Source of the DNA: Burkholderiales bacterium
GTDB lineage: Bacteria; Pseudomonadota; Gammaproteobacteria; Burkholderiales; Burkholderiaceae_C
Direction of reading: 5' to 3'
DNA: 64,000 bases
Assembly: GCA_016702555.1 (NCBI GenBank)
Contig: JADJDV010000006.1
Location: 682,001-746,000, forward strand
A program made the position numbers and the translations under genes. This document shows positions 8,418 through 16,002 of the stretch, one piece after another; within the stretch, counting starts at the first letter, position 1; every line of letters begins with the position of its first letter. Under the pieces are notes generated by a model, which did no database searches, was not told the origin of the DNA, and saw only the letters and a program-made list of their open reading frames with translations.

Positions 8418-9788
8418 TCAATGCAGCAGCACCGCACCGGCGGTCTTGTGGCTGGCGGTGTCGACCAGGATCAGCGCGCCGAGCGTGCGGCTGTGCGCGA
8501 AGGCGGCGGCGGGGATGGGCTCTTGCAGCAGCAGTTCGACGTGGCCGATGGCACCCGGCTCCAGCTGCGTGCTGGCTTCGCGCGCGAGGGTATGAATGTT
8601 GAGCCGCTCCGTGATGCGCGCGACGCGGGCCTTGACCCAGCGGTGGCCATGCAGCGCCCAGTAGACGCGGCCGGCCACCAGCGGTTCCTCGTCCATCCAG
8701 GCCACGGTGGCGGTCAGCGCACGCTGCAGCGGCCAGGCCGGCCGCGATGCGGTGTCGTCGAAGTCGTCGGCGCCGATGGCGGGCGTGGGCGCGGCCACGA
8801 TCCAGTCGCCGCGCGACACGTCCAGCTCGCGATCCAGCACGACGCCGGCGCTGCGGCCGGCGCCGACAACCTGGGGTGCGCGCGCATGGTCGAGCACCTG
8901 CGCCACCACCGCGCTCTGCCCGCCGGGCAGCAGCTGCACGGGCGTGCCGGGCGCGATGCTGCCGGTGGCCACGCGGCCCCAGAATACGCGGCGGCCCTGG
9001 CGGGTGTCGGACGATGAGGAAAACTTCTCGACCCATTGCACTGGAAAGGCGAGAGGCAACGGGGTTTCGCGCGGCGTGACGGGCAACTGCTCCAGAATTT
9101 CCAGCAAGCTCGGCCCGACGTAGCCACACCAGCCGGGGTTCTGCTGTCCCAGATCGACCACGTTCCAGCCCTTGAGCGCCGAGGTCGGCACGACGGCGGC
9201 GGCGTCGAGGCCGGCACCGACGCTGAAGGCCTGCAGCGCGCCGCGGATGTGCTGGTAGGCGCGCTCGGGCTCGGCCACGGCGTCGAGCTTGTTGATGGCG
9301 AACACGACGGAGGGCACGCGCAGCAGCTGCAGCAGCAGCGAATGGCGGCGCGTTTGCGGCAGCAGCGCCAGCCCGGCGTCTTGCCAATCGAGCTTGGTGG
9401 CGTCGACCAGCACCACGGCGGCATCGGCCTGCGACGCGGCGGTGACCATGTTGCGCGTGTACTGCTCGTGCCCGGGTGCGTCGCCGATGATGAATTTGCG
9501 CGATTCGGTGGAGAAGTAGCGCCAGGCGACGTCGATGGTGATGCCCTGCTCGCGCTCGGCCTGCAGGCCGTCGGTGAGCTGCGCCAGATCGGCCTCGCCG
9601 CCGCGCGTGACGCCGGCCAGATGGTCTTGCAGCACCGCCCGGCTGTCCACCAGCAGGCGCCCGATCAGCGTGCTCTTGCCGTCATCGACGGAGCCGCAGG
9701 TGATGAAGCGCAGGGCGGTCTGGGTGTCTTTCTGGCTGCTCGCGTTTGTGAGGGGTGCACGGGCAGCTATGGATGTTGTAGTGGTCAT
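8418..9788 (-). CDS. cysN: Sulfate adenylyltransferase, GTPase subunit
   Basis: A 456-aa EF-Tu-like GTPase that activates sulfate together with CysD to form APS. Motifs: G1 GSVDDGKST (32-40), DAPGHE (103-108), and NKLD (166-169). The C-terminal barrels include the ATGSIAPGT and LNIHTLAREASTQLEPG segments. There is no C-terminal APS kinase domain, in keeping with an APS-reducing pathway. It is the last gene of the cys operon, separated from cysD by a 139-bp gap filled by a palindromic repeat (9805-9919). Confidence 0.96.
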   Translation of the reverse strand: MTTTTSIAARAPLTNASSQKDTQTALRFITCGSVDDGKSTLIGRLLVDSRAVLQDHLAGVTRGGEADLAQLTDGLQAEREQGITIDVAWRYFSTESRKFIIGDAPGHEQYTRNMVTAASQADAAVVLVDATKLDWQDAGLALLPQTRRHSLLLQLLRVPSVVFAINKLDAVAEPERAYQHIRGALQAFSVGAGLDAAAVVPTSALKGWNVVDLGQQNPGWCGYVGPSLLEILEQLPVTPRETPLPLAFPVQWVEKFSSSSDTRQGRRVFWGRVATGSIAPGTPVQLLPGGQSAVVAQVLDHARAPQVVGAGRSAGVVLDRELDVSRGDWIVAAPTPAIGADDFDDTASRPAWPLQRALTATVAWMDEEPLVAGRVYWALHGHRWVKARVARITERLNIHTLAREASTQLEPGAIGHVELLLQEPIPAAAFAHSRTLGALILVDTASHKTAGAVLLH

Positions 9789-9804
9789 GGAAATGCTTTC
9801 TTGA

Positions 9805-9919
9805 ACAACCGGACGCGAAGGGCGCGAAGATCACGCGAAGGACGCGAAAAAGACAAATTCAAAAAGGTTTTCTTTCGCGTCCTTCGCGGAACCTTTGCGT
9901 CCTTCGCGTCCGGATGTTT
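9805..9919. repeat. Family A palindromic repeat, copy 1
   Basis: About 115 bp built as an imperfect inverted repeat. The left arm is made of tandem GGACGCGAA-like units after ACCGG, the right arm is its complement, and an A/T-rich centre separates them. It lies between cysD and cysN inside the operon. Related copies occur at 14430, 15885, 54004 and 59280, with a half copy at 55432. Confidence 0.8.
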
Positions 9920-9927
9920 GGTTTTTT

Positions 9928-10878
9928 TTAGAAGTACCCATCCTTCTTGCGCTTTTCCATCGACGCGTCGCTGGTCTTGTCGTCCATGCGCGTCGCGCCG
10001 CGCTCGCTGACGCTGACGGTCAAGGTTTCGATGACGATCTCGCCCGGCGTGGCGGCGGGGCTTTCGACTGGGCAGGTGCAGGTGATGTCGCCCACGGTGC
10101 GAAAGCGTACGGTGCGGGTTTCGACCACTTCACCATCCTTGGCCGGCGTGAGCGGTGTCACCGGCACCAGCAGGCCGCGGCGCTCCACCACTTCGCGCTC
10201 ATGGGCGTAGTAGATCGAGGGCAGGGCGATGTTTTCGCGCTCGATGTATTGCCACACGTCCAACTCGGTCCAGTTGCTGATGGGGAACACGCGGAAGTGC
10301 TCGCCTGGCTTCAGACGGGTATTGAACAGCGTCCACAACTCAGGGCGCTGCGCCTTGGGCTGCCACTGGCCGAAGCTGTCGCGGTGACTGAAGATGCGCT
10401 CCTTGGCGCGCGCTTTTTCCTCGTCGCGGCGCCCGCCGCCGATCAGGGCGTCGAAGCGGAATTCCTCGATGGCTTCCAGCAGCGTGACCGATTGGTGCAC
10501 GTTGCGCGATTCGCCGGGGTGGGCCAGGCGCACGCTGCCGCGCGCCATGCTGTCCTCGACGCCGCGCACGATCAGTTCGGTCTTCAGTTCCGCCGCGCGC
10601 TGGTCGCGGAAATCGGTCACCTCGGGAAAGTTGTGGCCGGTGTCGATCATCAGCAGCGGGTACGGAATGCGGCCGACGCCGAACGCCTTCTCAGCGCAGC
10701 GCAGCATCACCAGCGAATCCTTGCCGCCCGAGAACAGCAGCGCGGGGCGCTCGAAGGCGGCGGCGACCTCTCGCAGGATGAAGATGGTTTCTTCCTCCAG
10801 CGCATCAAGGTGGGCGTTGCTCAGCGTGGGGGTGGGCTGCGCGGCGTGCAGCAGCTGGGGTTCGGTGCGGGCGTTCAT
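9928..10878 (-). CDS. cysD: Sulfate adenylyltransferase, catalytic subunit
   Basis: A 316-aa ATP pyrophosphatase. The PP-loop SGGKDS lies at residues 50-55, followed by IDTGHNFPEV and the FRVFPISNWTELDVWQYI region characteristic of CysD. The C-terminus ends in the conserved EKRKKDGYF. With CysN it makes APS from ATP and sulfate. The ATG at 10878 overlaps the cysH stop codon by four bases (ATGA), indicating translational coupling. Confidence 0.96.
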   Translation of the reverse strand: MNARTEPQLLHAAQPTPTLSNAHLDALEEETIFILREVAAAFERPALLFSGGKDSLVMLRCAEKAFGVGRIPYPLLMIDTGHNFPEVTDFRDQRAAELKTELIVRGVEDSMARGSVRLAHPGESRNVHQSVTLLEAIEEFRFDALIGGGRRDEEKARAKERIFSHRDSFGQWQPKAQRPELWTLFNTRLKPGEHFRVFPISNWTELDVWQYIERENIALPSIYYAHEREVVERRGLLVPVTPLTPAKDGEVVETRTVRFRTVGDITCTCPVESPAATPGEIVIETLTVSVSERGATRMDDKTSDASMEKRKKDGYF

Positions 10879-11723
10879 GACTGAGCTTCTTGTGCCAGGT
10901 TTGACTCCCTCGCCCCTTTGGGGAGAGGGTGAAATACCGGCGCTGCGGAGTTGGAATCCTTGACGTGCAAGCCGCACTCCTTGGCAGCCTCGTCCTCCCA
11001 CCACCAGCGGCCGGCGCGGAAGTCTTCGCCCAGTTGGATGGCGCGGGTGCAGGGTGCGCAGCCGATGCTGGGGTAGAACTGGTCGTGCAGCGGGTTGTAA
11101 GGCACCTGCTCCGTGGCGATGTAGTGCCACACGTCGCCCCAGCTCCAGTCGGCCAGCGGGTTGTATTTCAGCCGGCCCGTGCTCGGCCATTCAGAGCGGT
11201 CGACCAGCGGCACCTCGGCGCGCGCGCCCGATTGCTCGCGCCGCAAGCCGGTCACCCAGGCGGCCTTGCCGGCGAGTGCGCGGTCCAGCGGCTCCAGCTT
11301 GCGGATGCCGCAGCAGGCCTTGCGCAGCTCGATGCTCTGGTACATGGCGTCCTCGCCCTCGCGCGCGACGAATTCGGCCGCCGCCTGCGGCTCGGGCCGG
11401 TAGACGGTGAGCGGCGCGTGGGGGTGCGCGGCTTGCTGCGTCTTCAGCTGGGCCAGCAAGGCCAGCGTCTCGGCGTGCAGCCTGCCGGTGTCGAGCACGA
11501 AGACCTCGATCGGCAACTGGTGCCGGTTGATCAGGTGGGTGATCACCATGTCCTCGGCGCCCAGGCTGCTGGCCTGCGTGACCGGGCCGGTGGCGGCGGC
11601 CTTGAGCAGGGTGACCACGGTTTCGCGCAGCCTGGCGGCGTAGTCCGGCGAGGGCCGTGCGTACAGCTCGATGGCCGACGCCGCCGCCTTGGGCGGGGTC
11701 AGCAAAGCCGCGACCGTGCTCAT
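10875..11723 (-). CDS. cysH: Adenylyl-sulfate (APS) reductase, [4Fe-4S] type
   Basis: A 282-aa thioredoxin-dependent reductase that turns APS into sulfite. Paired cysteines Cys137-Cys138 and Cys222/Cys225 are the cluster ligands that distinguish APS reductases from PAPS reductases, and ECGLH at 249-253 carries the catalytic Cys250. After the normal end of the family (about residue 262) there is an extra tail, FHPLPKGARESNLAQEAQS, encoded by a family D palindromic repeat at 10905-10931; it is probably neutral. Overlaps cysD and the DUF934 gene by four bases each. Confidence 0.95.
   Translation of the reverse strand: MSTVAALLTPPKAAASAIELYARPSPDYAARLRETVVTLLKAAATGPVTQASSLGAEDMVITHLINRHQLPIEVFVLDTGRLHAETLALLAQLKTQQAAHPHAPLTVYRPEPQAAAEFVAREGEDAMYQSIELRKACCGIRKLEPLDRALAGKAAWVTGLRREQSGARAEVPLVDRSEWPSTGRLKYNPLADWSWGDVWHYIATEQVPYNPLHDQFYPSIGCAPCTRAIQLGEDFRAGRWWWEDEAAKECGLHVKDSNSAAPVFHPLPKGARESNLAQEAQS
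10905..10931. repeat. Family D palindrome inside the cysH 3' end
   Basis: A short inverted repeat (CTCCCTCGCCCC-TTT-GGGGAGAGGG) related to the CTCTCCCGC/GCGGGAGAGGG hairpins at 37255 and 47694. It forms the C-terminal coding part of cysH just before the cysD start. Confidence 0.7.
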
Positions 11724-12127
11724 GCGGCCTGCCGTTCGTCGTTGCGGGCGAAGTGCGGGCGCGGTTCGATGACGTCGCCCTGGTAGAAGGCGGCGTAGCG
11801 CGCGAACTGGCGCGCGGCGGCGGCGGCGTCCTGGCCCGGTGGCAGCACGGCGCTGGTGAAGCCGCTGCGGTGCATGTGCACCAGCAGGTCGATCAGCACG
11901 TCGCCGCTGCCGCGGATGTCGCCGGCAAAGCGGTAGCGGCGGCGCAGCAGCACGGCCTGGCTGAGCGCGCGGCCGTCGGTGAACTTGGGAAAGTCGAGTT
12001 CGATGCGGTCCACGCCATCGAACGCGCCGTCGGCGGCCAGCACGGCCAGATCGGCGTCGTTGTCGATGCGCAGCGCGCGGTGGCCCACCGGATCGGTGGG
12101 CGACTTGTCGTGGGCAAACAGATTCAT
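11720..12127 (-). CDS. DUF934 protein of the sulfur-assimilation operon
   Basis: A 135-aa protein matching DUF934, a small family found almost only beside sulfite reductase and APS reductase genes in proteobacteria. Visible conserved parts are VDRIELDFPKFTDGRALSQAVLLRRRYRFAGDIRGSGDVLIDLL and the C-terminal FYQGDV. No metal-binding cysteines are present. Its role is unknown; placement between cysI and cysH suggests it helps sulfite reduction or assembly. The stop overlaps the cysH start by four bases. Confidence 0.9.
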   Translation of the reverse strand: MNLFAHDKSPTDPVGHRALRIDNDADLAVLAADGAFDGVDRIELDFPKFTDGRALSQAVLLRRRYRFAGDIRGSGDVLIDLLVHMHRSGFTSAVLPPGQDAAAAARQFARYAAFYQGDVIEPRPHFARNDERQAA

Positions 12128-12147
12128 GGCAAGAGATCTCCGGGGTG

Positions 12148-13959
12148 TCAGACGAGCGCGGCTTCGACCCGCACGGTGGTGCTGCGTGGCTGGGCGCTCA
12201 GCCGCGCGCCGTTGGCGGCGGCCTTGAAGGGCTCGTGGCCGACGCGGCGCAGGGTGTCGATGAAGCGCTCGGCGGCGCTGCGGCGCAGCTCGCGGTAGGT
12301 GTCCAGCAACGCCTCGACCACGCCCGGCACCTCGGCGGCCGAGAACGCCGGCCCGACCACCTTGCCGGGCGTCGCTGGTCCCGACAGCGCCGAGCCGTCG
12401 CTGCCGCCGAGCGTGACCTGGTACCACTCCTTGCCGTCCTTGTCGACGCCCAGGATGCCGATGTGGCCGCTGTGGTGGTGGCCGCAGGAATTGATGCAAC
12501 CGCTCATGTGCAGGTCGATCGGCCCCAGGTCGGTGACCTCGTCGATGTCCTGGTACAGCTCGGTCAGCGCGGCGGCGATCGGCAGCGAGCGCGCGTTGGC
12601 CAGCGAGCAGAAGTCGCCGCCGGGGCAGACGATCATGTCGCTGATCAGGCCGATGTTGGGTTGCGCCAGGCCAAGCGCCTTGGCGCGCTCGTACAGCGCC
12701 GGCAGGTCGCTGGCGTGCACCCAGGGCAGCAGCAGGTTCTGCTCGTGCGTCAGGCGTGCCTCGCCCGAGCTGAAGGTGTCGGCCAGTTCGGCCAGCGCGT
12801 CCAGCGTGTCGGCGCTGGCGTCGCCGGGCGCCCAGCCGGGGCGCTTGAAGGACAGGGTCACCACGCACAAGTCGTGCACCCGGTGCGCGCCCACGTTCTG
12901 CGTCAGCCAGCGCTGGTAGGGCTTGGCGGCGATGTTGACCAGGCTGGGGATGCCGGCGGCGCGCAGCGGCGGCACGTGGAAGCCGGCCTGCACGCGCTCC
13001 AGCTCGTCGCGGGTGATGGTGTGCGGCGCGCCGTCCTGCTCGAGGATGGCGCGGTACTCGGTCTCGATGTCCTCGACGAACTTCGGGCCTTCGGCCTTGA
13101 CCAGGATCTTGATGCGCGCCTTCCACTTGTTGTCGCGCCGGCCCCAGCGGTTGTAGACGCGCACGATGGCCTCGATGTAGTTGAGCAGCTGGTCCCAGGG
13201 CACGAAGTCGTTCATCACCGCGGCGATCACCGGTGTGCGGCCCATGCCGCCGCCGGCCATCACGGTGAAGCCGACTTCGCCGGCGGCATTGCGCTGCGCC
13301 TGCACGCCGATGTCGTACCAGCCGGTGGCGGCGCGGTCTTCGGCGCTGCCGTTGAAGGCGATCTTGAACTTGCGCGGCAGGAACGCGAACTCAGGGTGCA
13401 GCGTGCTCCACTGGCGCGTGATCTCGGCGAACGGGCGCGTGTCGACGATCTCGTCCGGCGCGATGCCGGCGAGCGCGTCGCAGGTGATGTTGCGGATGTT
13501 GTTGCCGCTGGTCTGGATGCCGTGCATGTGGACGCTGGCCAGCAGGTCCATCACGTCGGCGGCCTTGGCGAGCGGGATCCAGTTGAACTGCACGTTGGTG
13601 CGGGTGGTGAAGTGGCCGTAGCCGTACTTCAGCGGCGGCGCGTTGACGGTCAGACCGGGCTGCGAGGCCTGCAGCGCGTCCTGCGTCTGCTGGGCGTGCG
13701 CCAGCAGCTCGGGGTCGGGGCGGTCGTACTCGCGCGCGATGCGCGCCAGCATGCGCAGCTGCCGGCTGCTGATCTCGCCATAGGGCACGGCAATGCGCGC
13801 CATCGGGGCGTAGCGCTGGATGTACCAGCCGTTTTGCAGACGCAGGGGCAGCAGCTGTTCGTCGCTGAGTTCGCCGCGCTGCCAGCGTTCGAGTTGGTCG
13901 CGAAACTGCTGCGCGCGCAAGTGGACGAATTGGCGATCGAAATCGGTGTATTGGTACAT
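12148..13959 (-). CDS. cysI: Nitrite/sulfite reductase hemoprotein (CysI-type)
   Basis: A 603-aa siroheme enzyme that reduces sulfite to sulfide. The ferredoxin-like halves are clear (YGYGHFTTRTNVQFNW; RVHDLCVVTLSF), and the [4Fe-4S]/siroheme ligands are Cys445 and Cys451 (CPGGDFC) and Cys488 and Cys492 (SGCINSCGHHH). No CysJ flavoprotein gene is present nearby, so a ferredoxin may be the donor. The ATG at 13959 (MYQYTDFDRQFV) is the usual family start. First gene of the cys operon; a promoter lies at 13992-14020. Confidence 0.94.
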   Translation of the reverse strand: MYQYTDFDRQFVHLRAQQFRDQLERWQRGELSDEQLLPLRLQNGWYIQRYAPMARIAVPYGEISSRQLRMLARIAREYDRPDPELLAHAQQTQDALQASQPGLTVNAPPLKYGYGHFTTRTNVQFNWIPLAKAADVMDLLASVHMHGIQTSGNNIRNITCDALAGIAPDEIVDTRPFAEITRQWSTLHPEFAFLPRKFKIAFNGSAEDRAATGWYDIGVQAQRNAAGEVGFTVMAGGGMGRTPVIAAVMNDFVPWDQLLNYIEAIVRVYNRWGRRDNKWKARIKILVKAEGPKFVEDIETEYRAILEQDGAPHTITRDELERVQAGFHVPPLRAAGIPSLVNIAAKPYQRWLTQNVGAHRVHDLCVVTLSFKRPGWAPGDASADTLDALAELADTFSSGEARLTHEQNLLLPWVHASDLPALYERAKALGLAQPNIGLISDMIVCPGGDFCSLANARSLPIAAALTELYQDIDEVTDLGPIDLHMSGCINSCGHHHSGHIGILGVDKDGKEWYQVTLGGSDGSALSGPATPGKVVGPAFSAAEVPGVVEALLDTYRELRRSAAERFIDTLRRVGHEPFKAAANGARLSAQPRSTTVRVEAALV

Positions 13960-13991
13960 CGCGGGGCACAAGGGGTTCAAGTCAGGGCGCG

Positions 13992-14020
13992 AATGTAGCA
14001 ATGCTTTATGCCAAAACCAA
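13992..14020 (-). promoter_or_regulatory. Predicted sigma-70 promoter of the cys operon
   Basis: On the minus strand TTGGTT and TACATT are spaced 17 bp apart and lie about 33 bp before the cysI start codon. The AT-rich stretch just upstream (14021-14050, with ATTGTTGATATATGCC) would suit a LysR-type regulator such as CysB or Cbl, but I cannot identify a firm site. Confidence 0.5.
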
Positions 14021-14190
14021 CCAATAGTTTATTGTTGATATATGCCAAACGAGAATATGAACAGGCGGCGTCGGACGACGCGCGTGTCAGACGGCAGCCC
14101 ACAGCGCGGTGCGGATGCGGGGGCTAAGGTGGCTGGGTGGTTTCATTCCACCCCGGCCCCGAGCGGGCCACTCACCCAAGGAGTCATCCC

Positions 14191-14403
14191 ATGACCGTTG
14201 CCAAAGTCATTGAAATCAGCGCATCCAGCAGCAAGAGCTTCGAGGACGCCATCCTGGCTGGTGTGGCGCGTGCCACAGACAGCATTGATCAGGTGAAAGG
14301 TGCCTGGATCAAGGAGCAGAAGGTCGTCATCGAAGGCGGCAAGATCAAGGAATATCGGGTCAACATGAACGTGACCTTTGTGGTCGGGCAGGTGGACAAG
14401 TAA
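14191..14403 (+). CDS. Dodecin family flavin-binding protein
   Basis: A 70-aa dodecin. The family forms hollow dodecamers that bind pairs of flavins such as FMN or riboflavin and buffer free flavin. Recognisable parts are KVIEISASSSKSFEDAILAGVARA, the WIKEQKVVIEGGKIKEYRVNMNVTFVV strand pair and the aromatic Trp in the flavin site. An AAGGAG ribosome binding site precedes the ATG. It stands alone, diverging from cysI, with a family A repeat downstream. Confidence 0.92.
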   Translation: MTVAKVIEISASSSKSFEDAILAGVARATDSIDQVKGAWIKEQKVVIEGGKIKEYRVNMNVTFVVGQVDK

Positions 14404-14429
14404 GCCGCAGGACTCACCGGATAACCAGA

Positions 14430-14547
14430 ACAGCCGGACGCAGAGGACGCAGAGATTTCGCAGAGGACGCAAAAAGAATTCCAGAACTGATTCTTGGTTT
14501 CTTCTGCGTACTCTGCGTAACTTTCGCGTCCTCTGCGTCCGGCTGTG
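14430..14547. repeat. Family A palindromic repeat, copy 2
   Basis: About 118 bp. The arms ACAGCCGGACGCAGAGGACGC and its complement flank an A/T-rich centre, and inner GACGCAGAG units repeat on each side. It sits between the convergent dodecin and M20 peptidase genes, where its long stem might stop transcription in both directions. Confidence 0.8.
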
Positions 14548-14581
14548 GGGTGTTCGGGGGGATTTATAAGAAAACACCGTT

Positions 14582-14634
14582 TGCGCAGGCAGAGCCGGCG
14601 CAAGCAGCCATCAAGCAGATAGCAAATCGGCCAG
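14582..14634. repeat. Family C repeat (GCTATC/CAAGC type) at the M20 gene end
   Basis: The segment with GGCGCAAGCAGC and AGATAGCAAATCGG resembles the repeat at 62213 (GCGCAAGCAGCTATC). It contains the stop codon of the M20 peptidase gene. The match is by eye and partial. Confidence 0.4.
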
Positions 14635-15864
14635 GGCGCGCGCGATCACCTTGGTGGCCCGGCGCAGGTCTTGCAGTTCGACGCGCTCGTCGGCGCGCTT
14701 GGCGTGGCTCTCCAGCACCGTGCGCGGGCCGGCGCCGTAGATGACGCCGGGAATGCCGCGCTCCACATACAGGCGCACGTCGGTGTAGAGCGGGGTGCCC
14801 ACGGCCGGCGGCTTGTCGCCAAACACCGCTTCGCCGTGCTTCTGGATCGCTTCGACCAGCGGCGCGTTGCCGGGCAGCGGCGTCATGGCCTTGGCCAGCA
14901 GCAGGCGCTTGATGTCGACGCGGATGCCCTCGTCGGGCCGCCCGGCGTTGAAACCATCGACCGCGTCGGCAATCACCTGGCGGATCAGCGCCTCGACGTC
15001 GGCCGGGTTCTCCTCGGGGATCATGCGGCGGTCCAGCTTGAACACGACCTTGCCCGGCATCACGTTGGTGTTGGTGCCGCCCTCGATGCGGCCGATGTTC
15101 AGGTACGGGTGCTTGATGCCCGGCACGCGCGAGCTGATGCCCTGGTAACGCCGGTTTTCGGCGTACAGCTTGTTCATGATGGCCACGGCGCCCTGCAGCG
15201 CGTCGATGCCGGTGTGCGGCACGGCGGCGTGCGCCATCTTGCCGTGCACGGTCACTTCCATTTGCAGGCAGCCGTTGTGCGCGGTGACCACTTCGTAGCT
15301 GAAACCGGCGGCGATCATCAGATCGGGTTGGGTCAGGCCTTTTTCCAGCAGCCAGCCGGGGCCGAGTTCGCCGCCAAACTCTTCGTCGTAGGTGAAGTGC
15401 AGCTCCACCGCGCCTTTGGTCGGCTTGGCCACGGCCTCCAGCGCACGCACGGCGAAGGTGAAGGTGGAGAAGTCGCTCTTGCTGACGGCGGTGGCGCGGC
15501 CGTACATCTGGCCGTCCTTGATTTCAGCGCCATACGGATCGTGCGCCCAGCCCTCGCCAGGCGGCACCACGTCACCGTGGGCGTTCAACGCGATGGTCTT
15601 GCCGCCATCACCATAGCGGCGCCGCACGATCAGGTTGGTGATGCTTTCCATGCCGTAGTCGCGCACGGCCTGTGCGGGCACGTGGTGCTTTTCGGCGTCG
15701 AAGCCGAAGGCCTGGATCAACTCGGCGGTCTTGTCGGCATGTGGCGCGTTGTTGCCGGGCGGTGTGTCGGTGGGCACGCGCACCAGTTGCTGCAAGAAAG
15801 CGACTTGTTCGTCGAAGTGCTGGTCGATCCAGGTGTCGAGGGCGGCGTAGGTGTCTTGGGTCAT
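14611..15864 (-). CDS. M20 family metallopeptidase/deacylase
   Basis: A 417-aa dinuclear-zinc hydrolase of the ArgE/DapE/CPG2 group. Metal-site motifs: NAHGDVVPPGEGW (His and Asp), TYDEEFGGE (catalytic Glu) and the C-terminal LESHAKRADERV (His). The dimerisation domain includes HGKMAHAAVPHTGIDAL. The substrate is not evident; sitting upstream of nothing but downstream of the allantoate amidohydrolase fusion, in the same direction, suggests a ureido or carbamoyl compound, yet a peptide or amide is as likely. The ATG at 15864 is taken because further upstream codons come from a family A repeat. Confidence 0.88.
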   Translation of the reverse strand: MTQDTYAALDTWIDQHFDEQVAFLQQLVRVPTDTPPGNNAPHADKTAELIQAFGFDAEKHHVPAQAVRDYGMESITNLIVRRRYGDGGKTIALNAHGDVVPPGEGWAHDPYGAEIKDGQMYGRATAVSKSDFSTFTFAVRALEAVAKPTKGAVELHFTYDEEFGGELGPGWLLEKGLTQPDLMIAAGFSYEVVTAHNGCLQMEVTVHGKMAHAAVPHTGIDALQGAVAIMNKLYAENRRYQGISSRVPGIKHPYLNIGRIEGGTNTNVMPGKVVFKLDRRMIPEENPADVEALIRQVIADAVDGFNAGRPDEGIRVDIKRLLLAKAMTPLPGNAPLVEAIQKHGEAVFGDKPPAVGTPLYTDVRLYVERGIPGVIYGAGPRTVLESHAKRADERVELQDLRRATKVIARALADLLSA

Positions 15865-15884
15865 GGTGTTCAAGCGCTTAAGAA

Positions 15885-15996
15885 AACCGGACGCGAAGGA
15901 CGCGAAGGTCACGCGAAAGGCGCGAAAGAATTCAAAATTTTTTGGTCTTCTTTTGCGTCCTTCGCGAATCCTTTGCGTCCTTCGCGTCCGGCTGTT
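15885..15996. repeat. Family A palindromic repeat, copy 3
   Basis: About 112 bp with arms AACCGGACGCGAAGGACGCG and its near complement (mirrored by GCGTCCTTCGCGTCCGGCTG). It fills the gap between the fusion gene and the M20 peptidase gene. Confidence 0.8.
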
Positions 15997-16002
15997 GGTG
16001 TG

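Noticed and set aside
9805..9919. Possible CRISPR or tRNA-like structure in the family A repeats
   Set aside because: Units have no regular unique spacers and no cloverleaf; the structure is one long inverted repeat.
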